IMG/VR virus record: IMGVR_UViG_3300029986_000089
Span: 1-21,185 of that record
Source: a virus
DNA length: 21,185 nucleotides
Reading direction: 5' to 3' (one strand)
Shown here: positions 13,269-19,393 of the stretch, in pieces
Layout: every line of letters starts with the position of its first letter
Position numbering within the stretch: position 1 is the first letter of the stretch
Made by a program: the position numbers and the translations under genes
Notes under the pieces: generated by a model
Told to the model about the DNA's origin: nothing
The model's input: the letters and a program-made list of their open reading frames with translations, nothing else
Databases searched by the model: none

Positions 13269-13449
13269 TAGTTGAGCCAAAGCCCTCCACATTTTCGTGG
13301 CATGTAGGAGCACATCTATTCTCACACCGAACCTTAATTCCCCGAGCCGTGGTATAGACCATCAGCGGCCCACCACAGAGGGAACAGTGGATTGTGCTGT
13401 CGAGGACCGGAGGGGTCGGGACAAAGAGAGCTTCGGGTAAAGCAGCCAT
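13222..13449 (-). CDS. Zinc-ribbon protein, 75 aa, Lar-like architecture
   Basis: C22-x2-C25 (CSLCGGPLMV) and C42-x3-C46-x3-C50 (CENRCAPTC) are followed by a helix GSTIKAAYEIACQKYKKS. A CxxCG pair, a VRC pair and a final Ala-rich helix is the layout of small phage Lar-type zinc ribbons; Lar moderates type I restriction in lambda-like phages. The assignment is tentative because the second cluster has an extra Cys. It starts 3 bp after the stop of the 113-aa gene and is probably co-transcribed. Its 3' end is overlapped by the GIY-YIG gene. Confidence 0.75.
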   Translation of the reverse strand: MAALPEALFVPTPPVLDSTIHCSLCGGPLMVYTTARGIKVRCENRCAPTCHENVEGFGSTIKAAYEIACQKYKKS

Positions 13450-13452
13450 AGG

Positions 13453-13794
13453 TCAGGACATGCTGGCGGGATTAAACGAGGCGATACGAAATTCCTTGGC
13501 TTTGGATTGCAGGAACTTCTTGAATTTCCAACCGTTGTCGGTGTTCTCCAACCCAGTGAAATGAGCGGTGGTCGAGGAAATGAGCCGAACCTTGCGAAGT
13601 TGAGAATTCCACGGTTGAGTGCTCATCGGATACCAGAACGTCACCAATGGATTCTTTTCGACATCCGAGGGCTTGGGAAGCGGCTTGGCAAAGCGGCCAT
13701 CCTTGCGGCGGGGCTGAGTCCGTGCCTTGAGAAAGTTCAACTTGGCCCGCAGTTTGGGGGTCAGTCCTTTGGCAGATGCGTAAACGATAATCAT
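13453..13794 (-). CDS. Unknown basic protein, 113 aa, leaderless
   Basis: MIIVYASAKGLTPKLRAKLN starts 6 bases after a perfect TATAAT (13801-13806), with TTGACA at 13823-13828. Residues 12-45 are very basic (LKARTQPRRKDGRFAKPLPK), then VEKNPLVTFWYPMSTQPWNS and a basic C-terminus. The layout suggests nucleic-acid binding. This is the most consensus-like promoter in the window. The function is unknown. Confidence 0.82.
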   Translation of the reverse strand: MIIVYASAKGLTPKLRAKLNFLKARTQPRRKDGRFAKPLPKPSDVEKNPLVTFWYPMSTQPWNSQLRKVRLISSTTAHFTGLENTDNGWKFKKFLQSKAKEFRIASFNPASMS

Positions 13795-13824
13795 AGTGTT
13801 ATTATAACCGCTTTTATATGTTTG

Positions 13825-14052
13825 TCAAGCGTCCAAAAGAAAAATTGTAGTATCCCCACCAATTCCTAATTGAACTAAGGACTCTTCGGACAGACACCGA
13901 CAAGCTTGACAGACATCGGATGGACCCTCCGCCCACAGCCGATATTGTGTCCAATCAGCCAATACGTTATCAATCAAAACACCCGATTGATAATCATGCA
14001 CCGCTGCCATCGCAATTCCGTGGGTCGGGATTTTACTGTTCAACGTTTTCAT
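13825..14052 (-). CDS. Unknown protein, 75 aa, leaderless
   Basis: MKTLNSKIPTHGIAMAAVHD starts 6 bases after GAAAGT (14059-14064), with TTGACA at 14081-14086. A longer reading would begin inside the promoter. It contains a Cys pair CQACRC near 48-53 and an acidic end (LGIGGDTTIFLLDA). Its TGA stop is inside the next TTGACA. No family is recognised. Confidence 0.78.
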   Translation of the reverse strand: MKTLNSKIPTHGIAMAAVHDYQSGVLIDNVLADWTQYRLWAEGPSDVCQACRCLSEESLVQLGIGGDTTIFLLDA

Positions 14053-14086
14053 ATACACACTTTCGCACACATATACGTTTTGTCAA

Positions 14087-14227
14087 CTAATATCCCCCAA
14101 GAAAAGTAAGCACCCACCGCATAGTCAGATGTTCTTGTTTGACTTCAAACGTAGCGGTGGACCCGTGGAAATAACGAAGAAATTCGGCCAACTCTTTCAG
14201 GTCGTTGAAATAAATTTTTCCATTCAT
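14087..14227 (-). CDS. Small protein, 46 aa, leaderless
   Basis: MNGKIYFNDLKELAEFLRYF continues HGSTATFEVKQEHLTMRWVL to a TAG directly abutting the TTGACA of the 75-aa gene. The ATG is 5 bases after TATATT (14233-14238), with TTGACA at 14255-14260. Despite its size, the exact promoter and tight packing support it. It looks like one helix plus a beta hairpin; the function is unknown. Confidence 0.68.
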   Translation of the reverse strand: MNGKIYFNDLKELAEFLRYFHGSTATFEVKQEHLTMRWVLTFLGGY

Positions 14228-14256
14228 ATCTCAATATAACCTATGACTGTAGATTG

Positions 14257-15066
14257 TCAAATTGAAATTGTTGTCTCCCGCATAAACGCTTGCAGACACG
14301 CCGCCGCAGCCCGTGGTTCACCGTTAAATATCCGGATGGCAGGAACTTTCATAAACCACGAATTGCCAAGGATTTGATCACGGGGGATATTCAATCGTCG
14401 CTCCGCAAATGATAACGACCCCTCGACACAGTTCCCCGCACGGATTGAATCATCCAAAGTAACATATGTGGAATTCAATTGGAGTTTTAGAAGTTCCTCA
14501 AAACGAGCATATTCCAACTGTTGAAGACGTTTTTGCTTGTTTTGGGCATGGTTATTGATAATATCATCAATGGTAATACCATCCGTCCAATACGGATGAT
14601 AATCCACTCCATCGGAATCAATGGCAACAATACCCATATTGTCTTTGTCCCAATGCCACCCATCGGGAAGGATAAACTTGGATACAACATCGCTGGGAGC
14701 TTTGAGCCATTCCAATTTACGACCCCCAAAGACAGCGACGGATTCAATGTGAATTTCGTGTAATGCCGAGGTCAAAGTTCGCCAACCCTTGCCGTATTTA
14801 TAGACACTTTCATGGTTACGGTCAATGATATAAGGAATACGGGCGGCAAATACCCGAAAGAGATATTGACGTTTGGATTCAACCGAATGAAGTCCACGTC
14901 CACCGACAGGCATCAAATGCCCTAACGTAAACTCCGGACAGATTTCGGGGGCTTGAATGAGTTTTGCCAAGGCAAGATATTCTTGCTGATACCGCTTCCA
15001 CTGAGAGATAGTTGACGGTGCCCGCTTGTTAAGAGCTTCAATTTTCTTTAGCGTTTTCGATTTCAT
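14257..15066 (-). CDS. Unknown protein, 269 aa, C-terminal DSxxAGNCxxG domain
   Basis: MKSKTLKKIEALNKRAPSTI starts 6 bases after TATTTT (15073-15078), with TTGACA at 15095-15100. Residues 1-40 are helical. 60-130 includes ESKRQYLFRVFAARIPYIID, and 138-175 is aromatic/acidic (LPDGWHWDKDNMGIVAIDSD). The C-terminus has VTLDDSIRAGNCVEGSLSFA (201-220) and ends EPRAAAACLQAFMRE. A DSxxAGNCxxGxxxFA motif is shared with uncharacterised phage/plasmid proteins; I cannot assign an activity. The TGA stop is inside the next TTGACA. Confidence 0.85.
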   Translation of the reverse strand: MKSKTLKKIEALNKRAPSTISQWKRYQQEYLALAKLIQAPEICPEFTLGHLMPVGGRGLHSVESKRQYLFRVFAARIPYIIDRNHESVYKYGKGWRTLTSALHEIHIESVAVFGGRKLEWLKAPSDVVSKFILPDGWHWDKDNMGIVAIDSDGVDYHPYWTDGITIDDIINNHAQNKQKRLQQLEYARFEELLKLQLNSTYVTLDDSIRAGNCVEGSLSFAERRLNIPRDQILGNSWFMKVPAIRIFNGEPRAAAACLQAFMRETTISI

Positions 15067-15117
15067 ACCCGTAAAATATCACAGGTAATTGAAATGTCAA
15101 ATGGATTTTTCCTGTAT

Positions 15118-15206
15118 TATTACTTATATTCTTTTACTCTTTTTTCCGTTCACGAGCCGCCACGCCGCCACAAGCGGCAAGGCGAGTGTGGAAAGAATAA
15201 GTACTT
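15118..15206. repeat. Large imperfect hairpin
   Basis: ACTTATATTCTTTT (from about 15121) pairs imperfectly with GGAAAGAATAAGTA (near 15190-15203). The centre is a GC-rich hairpin GCCGC, CACAA, GCGGC (near 15170) flanked by CGCC/GGCG. It sits upstream of the 269-aa gene in otherwise AT-rich DNA. It could be a terminator remnant, a REP-like element or a transposon end. No ORF is present. Confidence 0.5.
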
Positions 15207-15284
15207 TATAAATAAGACAGTAATAATTAGCAAACCACTTTTCCCAAACCATCAATATAAATAATGGAAAATATGGTGACACAA

Positions 15285-15520
15285 CCTATTGGGGTGTTTT
15301 CTTTTTGGATACCATTAGTAGTATATCAATTGGGGTGTAGATACTGGATATTATTTGGATATAATTCAATGGGATTTAGGTTCGGTGAGTCATGAATAAT
15401 ACAATAGGTTGGGGTATCAATGAAACTATACACCACCCATTGTGTCTAAATACTGGACGTTATATGCACCATTCCGGCAGTAAAATGGTTCGGTGAATCC
15501 ATATAACATTCGGTGATAAA
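15285..15520. repeat. Repeat-rich spacer with elements M11 and M12
   Basis: AACCTATTGGGGTGT (15289 on), ATTGGGGTGTAGA (15329 on) and AGGTTGGGGTATCA (15407 on) share a TTGGGGT core. AACCTATTG/CAATAGGTT and the ACACC/GGTGT pairs form nested inverted repeats. Two ATACTGG cores (15340, 15450) are each followed by TTCGGTGA (15381, 15489), and a third TTCGGTGA is at 15509. There is no credible ORF. This is the spacer between the ncRNA terminator and the 269-aa gene promoter. Confidence 0.55.
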
Positions 15521-15745
15521 AACGAAACGGCGGTTGAAGATAATGCTTAACATGACTGACAAGCATCACAATCAACCGCCGTTATACTTTATAGTGCTAT
15601 TGAGAAGTGTGACTTCTCCGCACTGTATCTTGTTACCTTTAGTCCACGTTTAATTCTGTCTCTGCTTACCCTTTCGGGCTATGATGGCGAGGCTCTCCAT
15701 CAATGACCTACCTGTAACAAGACTTAGTTCCCCTATCCCAAAACT
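15520..15745 (-). ncRNA. Structured non-coding RNA, about 225 nt, unknown family
   Basis: It has its own promoter (15750-15777), no ORF, and a strong terminator at its end. On the minus strand TCTTGTTAC (15722-15714) pairs perfectly with GTAACAAGA (15636-15628). This closes a domain containing TGATGG/CCATCA (15702-15682) and a GAAA-capped hairpin AGCCC-GAAA-GGGT (15680-15668). A third hairpin follows: GTGC, GAGAAG, TCACA, CTTCTC, GCAC. The 3' end is AACGGCGGTTGA...TCAACCGCCGTT (15583-15526) with an inner ATGCTT/AAGCAT stem and TTTCGTTTTTATC. It matches no RNA class I know (not RNase P, SRP, 6S or tmRNA). Confidence 0.72.
15521..15584 (-). terminator. Intrinsic terminator of the ncRNA
   Basis: A 12-bp perfect stem AACGGCGGTTGA/TCAACCGCCGTT plus an inner ATGCTT/AAGCAT stem, followed by TCGTTTTTATC on the minus strand. 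Confidence 0.85.
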
Positions 15746-15749
15746 ACAT

Positions 15750-15777
15750 CTTATACTACGGGAACCAAAATTGTCAA
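15750..15777 (-). promoter_or_regulatory. Promoter of the ncRNA
   Basis: TTGACA (15772-15777), 16-bp spacer, TATAAG (15750-15755). The geometry is the same as the gene promoters, but no ATG follows. The predicted start is near 15743. Confidence 0.75.
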
Positions 15778-15795
15778 CTACTATTTTTAAAATTG

Positions 15796-15844
15796 ATGCC
15801 ATAAGAGCTTCCCGCCCTTATATCCTTCGCTCACACTATGGCAT
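15796..15844. repeat. Hairpin between the tRNA-like gene and the ncRNA promoter
   Basis: ATGCCATA (15796-15803) and TATGGCAT (15837-15844) are perfect complements around a 33-base loop. It lies 6 bases after the tRNA-like 3' end. It may guide 3' processing or be a weak terminator. Confidence 0.5.
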
Positions 15845-15849
15845 AAAAT

Positions 15850-15969
15850 CGGGGTAGGGAGGATTTGAACCTCCACGCTGTACATGCTTCCCGAATACTT
15901 CACTGCACGGGTCTAACTAGTATTTCCGTCTCATTTTTCTACGGGTGCGTCTTATTCCGCCACTACCCC
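15850..15969 (-). tRNA. tRNA-like gene with oversized anticodon region
   Basis: The acceptor GGGGTAG (15969-15963) pairs perfectly with CTACCCC (15857-15851), and the T arm is perfect (GGAGG-TTCAAAT-CCTCC). The 5' part TGGCGGAATAAGACGCA resembles a class II (Leu-type) D arm but lacks the usual GG of the D loop. CCCG (15945-15942) can pair with CGGG (15893-15890) as an anticodon stem, leaving a 48-nt loop where 7-9 are expected. AAGCATGTACAGCGT would be a long variable region. No CCA is encoded and no anticodon can be assigned. It starts 5 bp after the stop of the 63-aa gene and is probably co-transcribed. It could be a degenerate tRNA, a tRNA with a 39-nt insertion, or a tRNA mimic. Confidence 0.6.
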
Positions 15970-15974
15970 ATCAA

Positions 15975-16166
15975 TTACTTACCGAACAGCGCCGCTGTCA
16001 TATTGCCACTATAAACTGCTTTGCCGTGGCTGTCAAATGTTTTGTTCGTGTTTCCATCATACCGCCCTAACACCGCCCCATTTACATCCTCAGCAATCAC
16101 TTGCGACCCCCGCTCATTCAGGTATCCCACCGTGCGCCCATTCGCATCTTTGATTGCTGTCTTCAT
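15975..16166 (-). CDS. Small beta-hairpin-repeat protein, 63 aa, leaderless
   Basis: MKTAIKDANGRTVGYLNERG starts 5 bases after TATAGT (16172-16177), with TTGACA at 16194-16199. Three consecutive short units of the type xDxNGxxxGxY or xDxxGKxVxSG (residues 6-18, 25-38, 45-56) suggest tandem beta hairpins. Similar small repeat proteins occur in bacteria and phages without known function. The tRNA-like gene follows at once and must be read from this promoter. Confidence 0.75.
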   Translation of the reverse strand: MKTAIKDANGRTVGYLNERGSQVIAEDVNGAVLGRYDGNTNKTFDSHGKAVYSGNMTAALFGK

Positions 16167-16195
16167 AAAACACTATACCACACTCTCAAAACTTG

Positions 16196-16393
16196 TCAAG
16201 CGGGTTTGGCAATTATTTCATATACTCCACACCCGACATGCTTGGCATAAGGCATAAGACACTTTCCATTATAAAAATAATTGCCATACATCAAAATCTG
16301 TTTGGCAATCTTCTTATCTGTGCGAGCCACCCCGCCAAATGAAATACTTGCCTGTATCCGTTGAGCTTCGGCACTGAGTTCTTCAAATTTCAT
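16196..16393 (-). CDS. Unknown protein, 65 aa, leaderless
   Basis: MKFEELSAEAQRIQASISFG starts 5 bases after TATGGT (16399-16404), with TTGACA at 16421-16426. It has an N-terminal helix, then GVARTDKKIAKQILMYGNYF and GCGVYEIIAKPA. The TGA stop is in the next gene's TTGACA. The function is unknown. Confidence 0.75.
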   Translation of the reverse strand: MKFEELSAEAQRIQASISFGGVARTDKKIAKQILMYGNYFYNGKCLMPYAKHVGCGVYEIIAKPA

Positions 16394-16422
16394 ATTTCAC
16401 CATATCACATTCTTTGTGGTTG

Positions 16423-16662
16423 TCAAATTTTATTTTCAGATACCCTGCCCATATAGGGTAGCATCGTATGCCAATGCGTGTCAACCGTTCTGGTATCAAG
16501 AATGTATTTAGACCCTACCGGCAGGGGGTATGTCCGTAAGATGTTGCTATTGAAGCGGGTAGCCTGTTCAAAGGCAACCCACTTCCATTCTACATTACTC
16601 CAAAATGTTGGCAATCCGTCGCAATCGTCGTTCGGGCCAACAATGACATAGTTGTCAGGCAT
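16423..16662 (-). CDS. Unknown protein, 79 aa
   Basis: MPDNYVIVGPNDDCDGLPTF starts 4 bases after the TGA of the gp88-like gene, with no promoter of its own, so it is probably the second gene of that operon. It is aromatic and beta-rich (FWSNVEWKWVAFEQATRFNS; VDTHWHTMLPYMGRV). Its own TGA lies in the TTGACA of the 65-aa gene. No family is recognised; its coupling to the gp88-like gene may hint at a shared role. Confidence 0.75.
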   Translation of the reverse strand: MPDNYVIVGPNDDCDGLPTFWSNVEWKWVAFEQATRFNSNILRTYPLPVGSKYILDTRTVDTHWHTMLPYMGRVSENKI

Positions 16663-16666
16663 ACAA

Positions 16667-17569
16667 TCAAATCGGAATCGTAACCCACTCCCCCGACAGT
16701 TTCAGCGGTGCATGAATCTTAATCACACCCCGCTTGCCCTTGGGCAGGTCAGAGGACTTGAACGAAACCACAGGGACATGCAAGTGCTTCTCGTTCACCT
16801 TTTTAACCTTGCTCTTCCCTTGCTTGGCATAATGTTCAAAATACCCAGACTTGTAACCGCCTTTGCCGTGTTTATGAATCTGATACCACGCCTTACCTGC
16901 CATAGACCCGGCGGGTTGATTCCCATGCAAAAGTAGAGCGAAATCTTTATCGCCTTTCCACAGAAGCGAATCGTCATGGTCAATTTCCAATCCAAGTTGC
17001 TTGGCTTCATCTTCTGAAAATACCACCTTGGACGAACGTATCCCAAACATTCCAATTAAATTGTCATGGATACCACCTTGGGAAGCTACCAGCTTCATAT
17101 TGGATGGGATGGAACCAAGCCGCTTAATCCATTGTGGTAACTGTTTGGTATATCCATAAAAAATCCACTCCGGGTGTTGTTGTGCTACCATCAACCACGC
17201 ATCGAAATATGCTTGGTTAAAGAAGTCGCCACTTCCATTGATGCGAACAAGTTTGATGTTTTTCTTAGTCATCAAAACGGATTCAATTAGACCCGCCATT
17301 CTAATAGCAGTTTTGGCTTGCTTCAATAGTTCAAAGTTTTGCCATCGGGATTCACGGACATTCTTAAAAAGCATTTCCGGAGCCGTGGCAAAACAACGGA
17401 ATTGAGTTTCCGGGCCATCCTTGATTTTGCCCGTTTCTTTATCGGCCCGACTCTGACAGAGTTTGGCGGATGAACATGTCCATCCGGCGGGCAATGAAAA
17501 TATAAAAGTTTCACCGCCAAGTTTGGCGTTTCCTTTGGAAAATGTTAGCGTTTTAATTGTGTCAGTCAT
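16667..17569 (-). CDS. Gp88-like phage protein, 300 aa (mycobacteriophage gene product 88 family)
   Basis: LTFSKGNAKLGGETFIFSLP (8-27), AGWTCSSAKLCQSRA (28-42), GPETQFRCFATAPE (52-65), ESRWQNFELLK (73-83), RINGSGDFFNQAYFDAWL (109-126) and YGYTKQLPQWI (139-149) follow the order I recall for the GP88 family of mycobacteriophages and other phages. Its function is unknown. Conserved Cys at 32, 38 and 59 suggest a metal site (inference). The ATG lies 6 bases after TAAAGT (17576-17581), with TTGACA at 17598-17603. The length is close to that of a full family member. The 79-aa gene follows. Confidence 0.85.
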   Translation of the reverse strand: MTDTIKTLTFSKGNAKLGGETFIFSLPAGWTCSSAKLCQSRADKETGKIKDGPETQFRCFATAPEMLFKNVRESRWQNFELLKQAKTAIRMAGLIESVLMTKKNIKLVRINGSGDFFNQAYFDAWLMVAQQHPEWIFYGYTKQLPQWIKRLGSIPSNMKLVASQGGIHDNLIGMFGIRSSKVVFSEDEAKQLGLEIDHDDSLLWKGDKDFALLLHGNQPAGSMAGKAWYQIHKHGKGGYKSGYFEHYAKQGKSKVKKVNEKHLHVPVVSFKSSDLPKGKRGVIKIHAPLKLSGEWVTIPI

Positions 17570-17645
17570 ACCGTTACTTTACCACAAGGTTGGAATTTGT
17601 CAAATAATAATTTCACTTATCGGGTGACGTGATATATTTATTGAT

Positions 17646-18371
17646 ATGAAAGTATTCATTTATACATTAACAGAACCCGATGGCTTAACCATTCGGTATG
17701 TCGGAAAAAGCAATGAGTTTCGAATTTCCAAACGACTCATAGAACATTGTCGTTATTCGGGATTGAAACATCACACACATAAAAATAATTGGATTAAATC
17801 GTTACTGAATAAAGGTTTTCGACCTCATTTGAACATCATTGAAGAATGTAACGAAGAAACTTACAGGGAACGGGAGAAATACTGGGTTTCATTTTACAAA
17901 GCAGTCGGATGTGATTTAACAAATGGCACTGTCGGTGGTGAGGGAGCATGTCGAATTAATAACCGAGTCATTACCGAAATTCAAAAACAACATATTAGAG
18001 AAACGTTGAAACTTCGCTATAAAGAACACCCCGAAATGTATAAACAATGCTCGGATGCTGGAAAACGGAATTATGGAAACTCCAAACAAACAAAGTTCGT
18101 TCAAACTTCAACACATGTTGGGGTATCATTTATGAAAACCCCGAATCGTTGGAGAGCATACACACGAAATGGGCCGAAACAGATTCATATAGGATTGTTT
18201 AAAACCGAACAAGAAGCAATAACTGCGTATGAGACATTCATGAAAAATGTCCCCGCCTTAGCACAGACGGGGACACATTTGAACCAGTATTTGCTTATGC
18301 CGCCACAGGGGCAGTTTCAGCAGGAACCACGGGAGCCGTTTCAGCGACAGGAGCCGCAGGGGCAGGCGTAG
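17646..18371 (+). CDS. GIY-YIG homing endonuclease with AP2 domain
   Basis: Residues 1-85 carry the nuclease core: FIYTLTEPDG with the GIY-equivalent FIY (4-6), RYVGKS (17-22), basic helix RISKRLIEH, and ETYREREKYW (71-80) with the candidate catalytic Glu. Residues 156-200 (THVGVSFMKTPNRWRAYT, then HIGLFKTEQEAITAYE) are an AP2 DNA-binding domain, common in phage homing endonucleases. It is AT-rich, lies opposite to its neighbours, and lacks the common promoter. The last 25 codons are read antisense to the 3' end of the Ala/Pro-rich gene, giving a Gln/Pro-rich tail after the AP2 domain. Confidence 0.93.
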   Translation: MKVFIYTLTEPDGLTIRYVGKSNEFRISKRLIEHCRYSGLKHHTHKNNWIKSLLNKGFRPHLNIIEECNEETYREREKYWVSFYKAVGCDLTNGTVGGEGACRINNRVITEIQKQHIRETLKLRYKEHPEMYKQCSDAGKRNYGNSKQTKFVQTSTHVGVSFMKTPNRWRAYTRNGPKQIHIGLFKTEQEAITAYETFMKNVPALAQTGTHLNQYLLMPPQGQFQQEPREPFQRQEPQGQA

Positions 18372-18987
18372 GAACCACAGGCTCGGCAATCGGCACCGAA
18401 ACCTCGGGGGCAGCAGCCGCAGGCGTCACAGGAGCCGTTTCCGCCACGGGGACCACAATCGGATTGTGAACCGCATCGGGAATGCTGGCCGGAGTAGGCG
18501 CAATCGTCACCACAAGTTCGGCCAAAATCGCTTTGGCATCCGCCATCAGTTGCTCACTCGTCTTGGTGGACTTCCGGGCCTTGCGAGTAGCTTTCGGAGC
18601 CGTGGCCTCATTCAATCCCTCGGCACCCCGCACTTTCGCTTCGGCCAACGCCTCGGCAAATGGCGTATCCGCATGCCGATACAAGAGACCCCGACGACCG
18701 AGACCGTCACCCGAATCAGGAACCGCCGTATAGCCCTTCATCAGAAATACTTGCTTGTGGCCCAACGCATATTTCAGATTTTTGCGAATCGTCAACATCG
18801 TGGCATTCTCCCCCTTGCCGTAGTTCGCATTCGCCCGCCCTTTGCCCAAATACTTGCGGGTGTCCACCCCATTCGCTTCCATCAGTGCCACGAAAGTGAA
18901 AGTCAAACCCTTCGGAAAGAGCATCGTGTAACGAGGACGCCCCGGATGATCATGCTTCACTGCCACCGTGTTTTGCTTGTTTTTCAT
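18295..18987 (-). CDS. Basic protein with long Ala/Pro/Val-rich tail, 230 aa
   Basis: The N-terminal 150 residues are basic (KGRANANYGKGENATMLTIR, ATRKARKSTKTSEQ). From about 160 on the protein is an Ala/Pro/Val tail with repeated VAETAPV (near 187, 215 and 222), likely disordered. The function is unknown. TTGACA (19059-19064), 17 bp, TATTAT (19036-19041) gives a leader of about 42 bases, A-rich (AACACAATG at the start) without a Shine-Dalgarno. The long-leader class and GC-rich coding suggest strong expression. Its 3' end is overlapped by the GIY-YIG/AP2 gene on the other strand. Confidence 0.82.
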   Translation of the reverse strand: MKNKQNTVAVKHDHPGRPRYTMLFPKGLTFTFVALMEANGVDTRKYLGKGRANANYGKGENATMLTIRKNLKYALGHKQVFLMKGYTAVPDSGDGLGRRGLLYRHADTPFAEALAEAKVRGAEGLNEATAPKATRKARKSTKTSEQLMADAKAILAELVVTIAPTPASIPDAVHNPIVVPVAETAPVTPAAAAPEVSVPIAEPVVPTPAPAAPVAETAPVVPAETAPVAA

Positions 18988-19072
18988 TGTGTTTTCTTTG
19001 TGTATGTTGTTATTGTTTAACTAAACTGTATCCTAATAATAGCACTTGTATATTCGGATGTCAAATCTTTTT

Positions 19073-19228
19073 TTAATCCTTTTTGAAACTTTCACAGAGT
19101 TGTCCCGGCATCCATGACGGAACATAACCATCATATACCCCGGTTATTTTTCCATCCTCAATCAGTTGAGCACCGAACATATCGGCACATTTGGCACAAA
19201 TTCGTATAATTTTATCTTCGGTCTTCAT
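19073..19228 (-). CDS. Small Cys-containing protein, 51 aa, leaderless
   Basis: The ORF reads MKTEDKIIRICAKCADMFGA and continues with QLIEDGKITGVYDGYVPSWM to a TAA. The ATG is 6 bases after TATAGT (19235-19240), with TTGACA at 19257-19262. The C11-x2-C14 pair (CAKC) and a C-terminal Cys (46) could bind zinc. It fits exactly between the promoter of the 230-aa gene and its own promoter. Confidence 0.7.
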   Translation of the reverse strand: MKTEDKIIRICAKCADMFGAQLIEDGKITGVYDGYVPSWMPGQLCESFKKD

Positions 19229-19307
19229 ACCACTACTATACATCAATATCCCTATTTGTCAAATCCTTTTTTATATCACTTTCTACCCTCAACCCAACCA
19301 TAAGTGA

Positions 19308-19321
19308 ATACTGGCCAGTAT
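19308..19321. repeat. Perfect palindrome ATACTGGCCAGTAT
   Basis: This 14-bp perfect palindrome is the fullest copy of the ATACTGG core. It lies between the promoter of the 51-aa gene and the terminator of the DUF932 gene. It is a plausible dimer-binding operator. Confidence 0.55.
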
Positions 19322-19341
19322 ATGCATACTCATATAAACAC

Positions 19342-19375
19342 AAAAAATCCCACAACCCTTTAAGATTGTGGGAGT
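19342..19375 (-). terminator. Intrinsic terminator after the DUF932 gene
   Basis: On the minus strand TCCCACAA, loop TCTTAAAGGG, TTGTGGGA is followed by TTTTTTGTG, about 20 bases after the stop. Confidence 0.9.
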
Positions 19376-19393
19376 TGATTGCGGTGCTTGAAA

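Noticed and set aside
15285-15520. CRISPR array
   Set aside because: The repeats are short, irregular, partly inverted and unevenly spaced, with no uniform spacers and no cas genes.
15520-15745. Group I intron catalytic core
   Set aside because: GACTAAAG and AAGATACAGT look superficially like the R and S elements, but they cannot form P7 with each other and instead lie in or beside a perfect 9-bp helix. There are no split exons.
15850-15969. Standard tmRNA or permuted two-piece tmRNA
   Set aside because: The molecule is far too short, lacks the usual tag-peptide domain and pseudoknots, and both acceptor strands flank it in the normal order. Only the GCATGTA stretch and reduced D loop recall tmRNA.
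18466-19020. Plus-strand ORF of 184 codons
   Set aside because: It is antisense to the Ala/Pro-rich gene, Arg/His-rich by composition, and has no promoter; it is a shadow of GC-rich coding.
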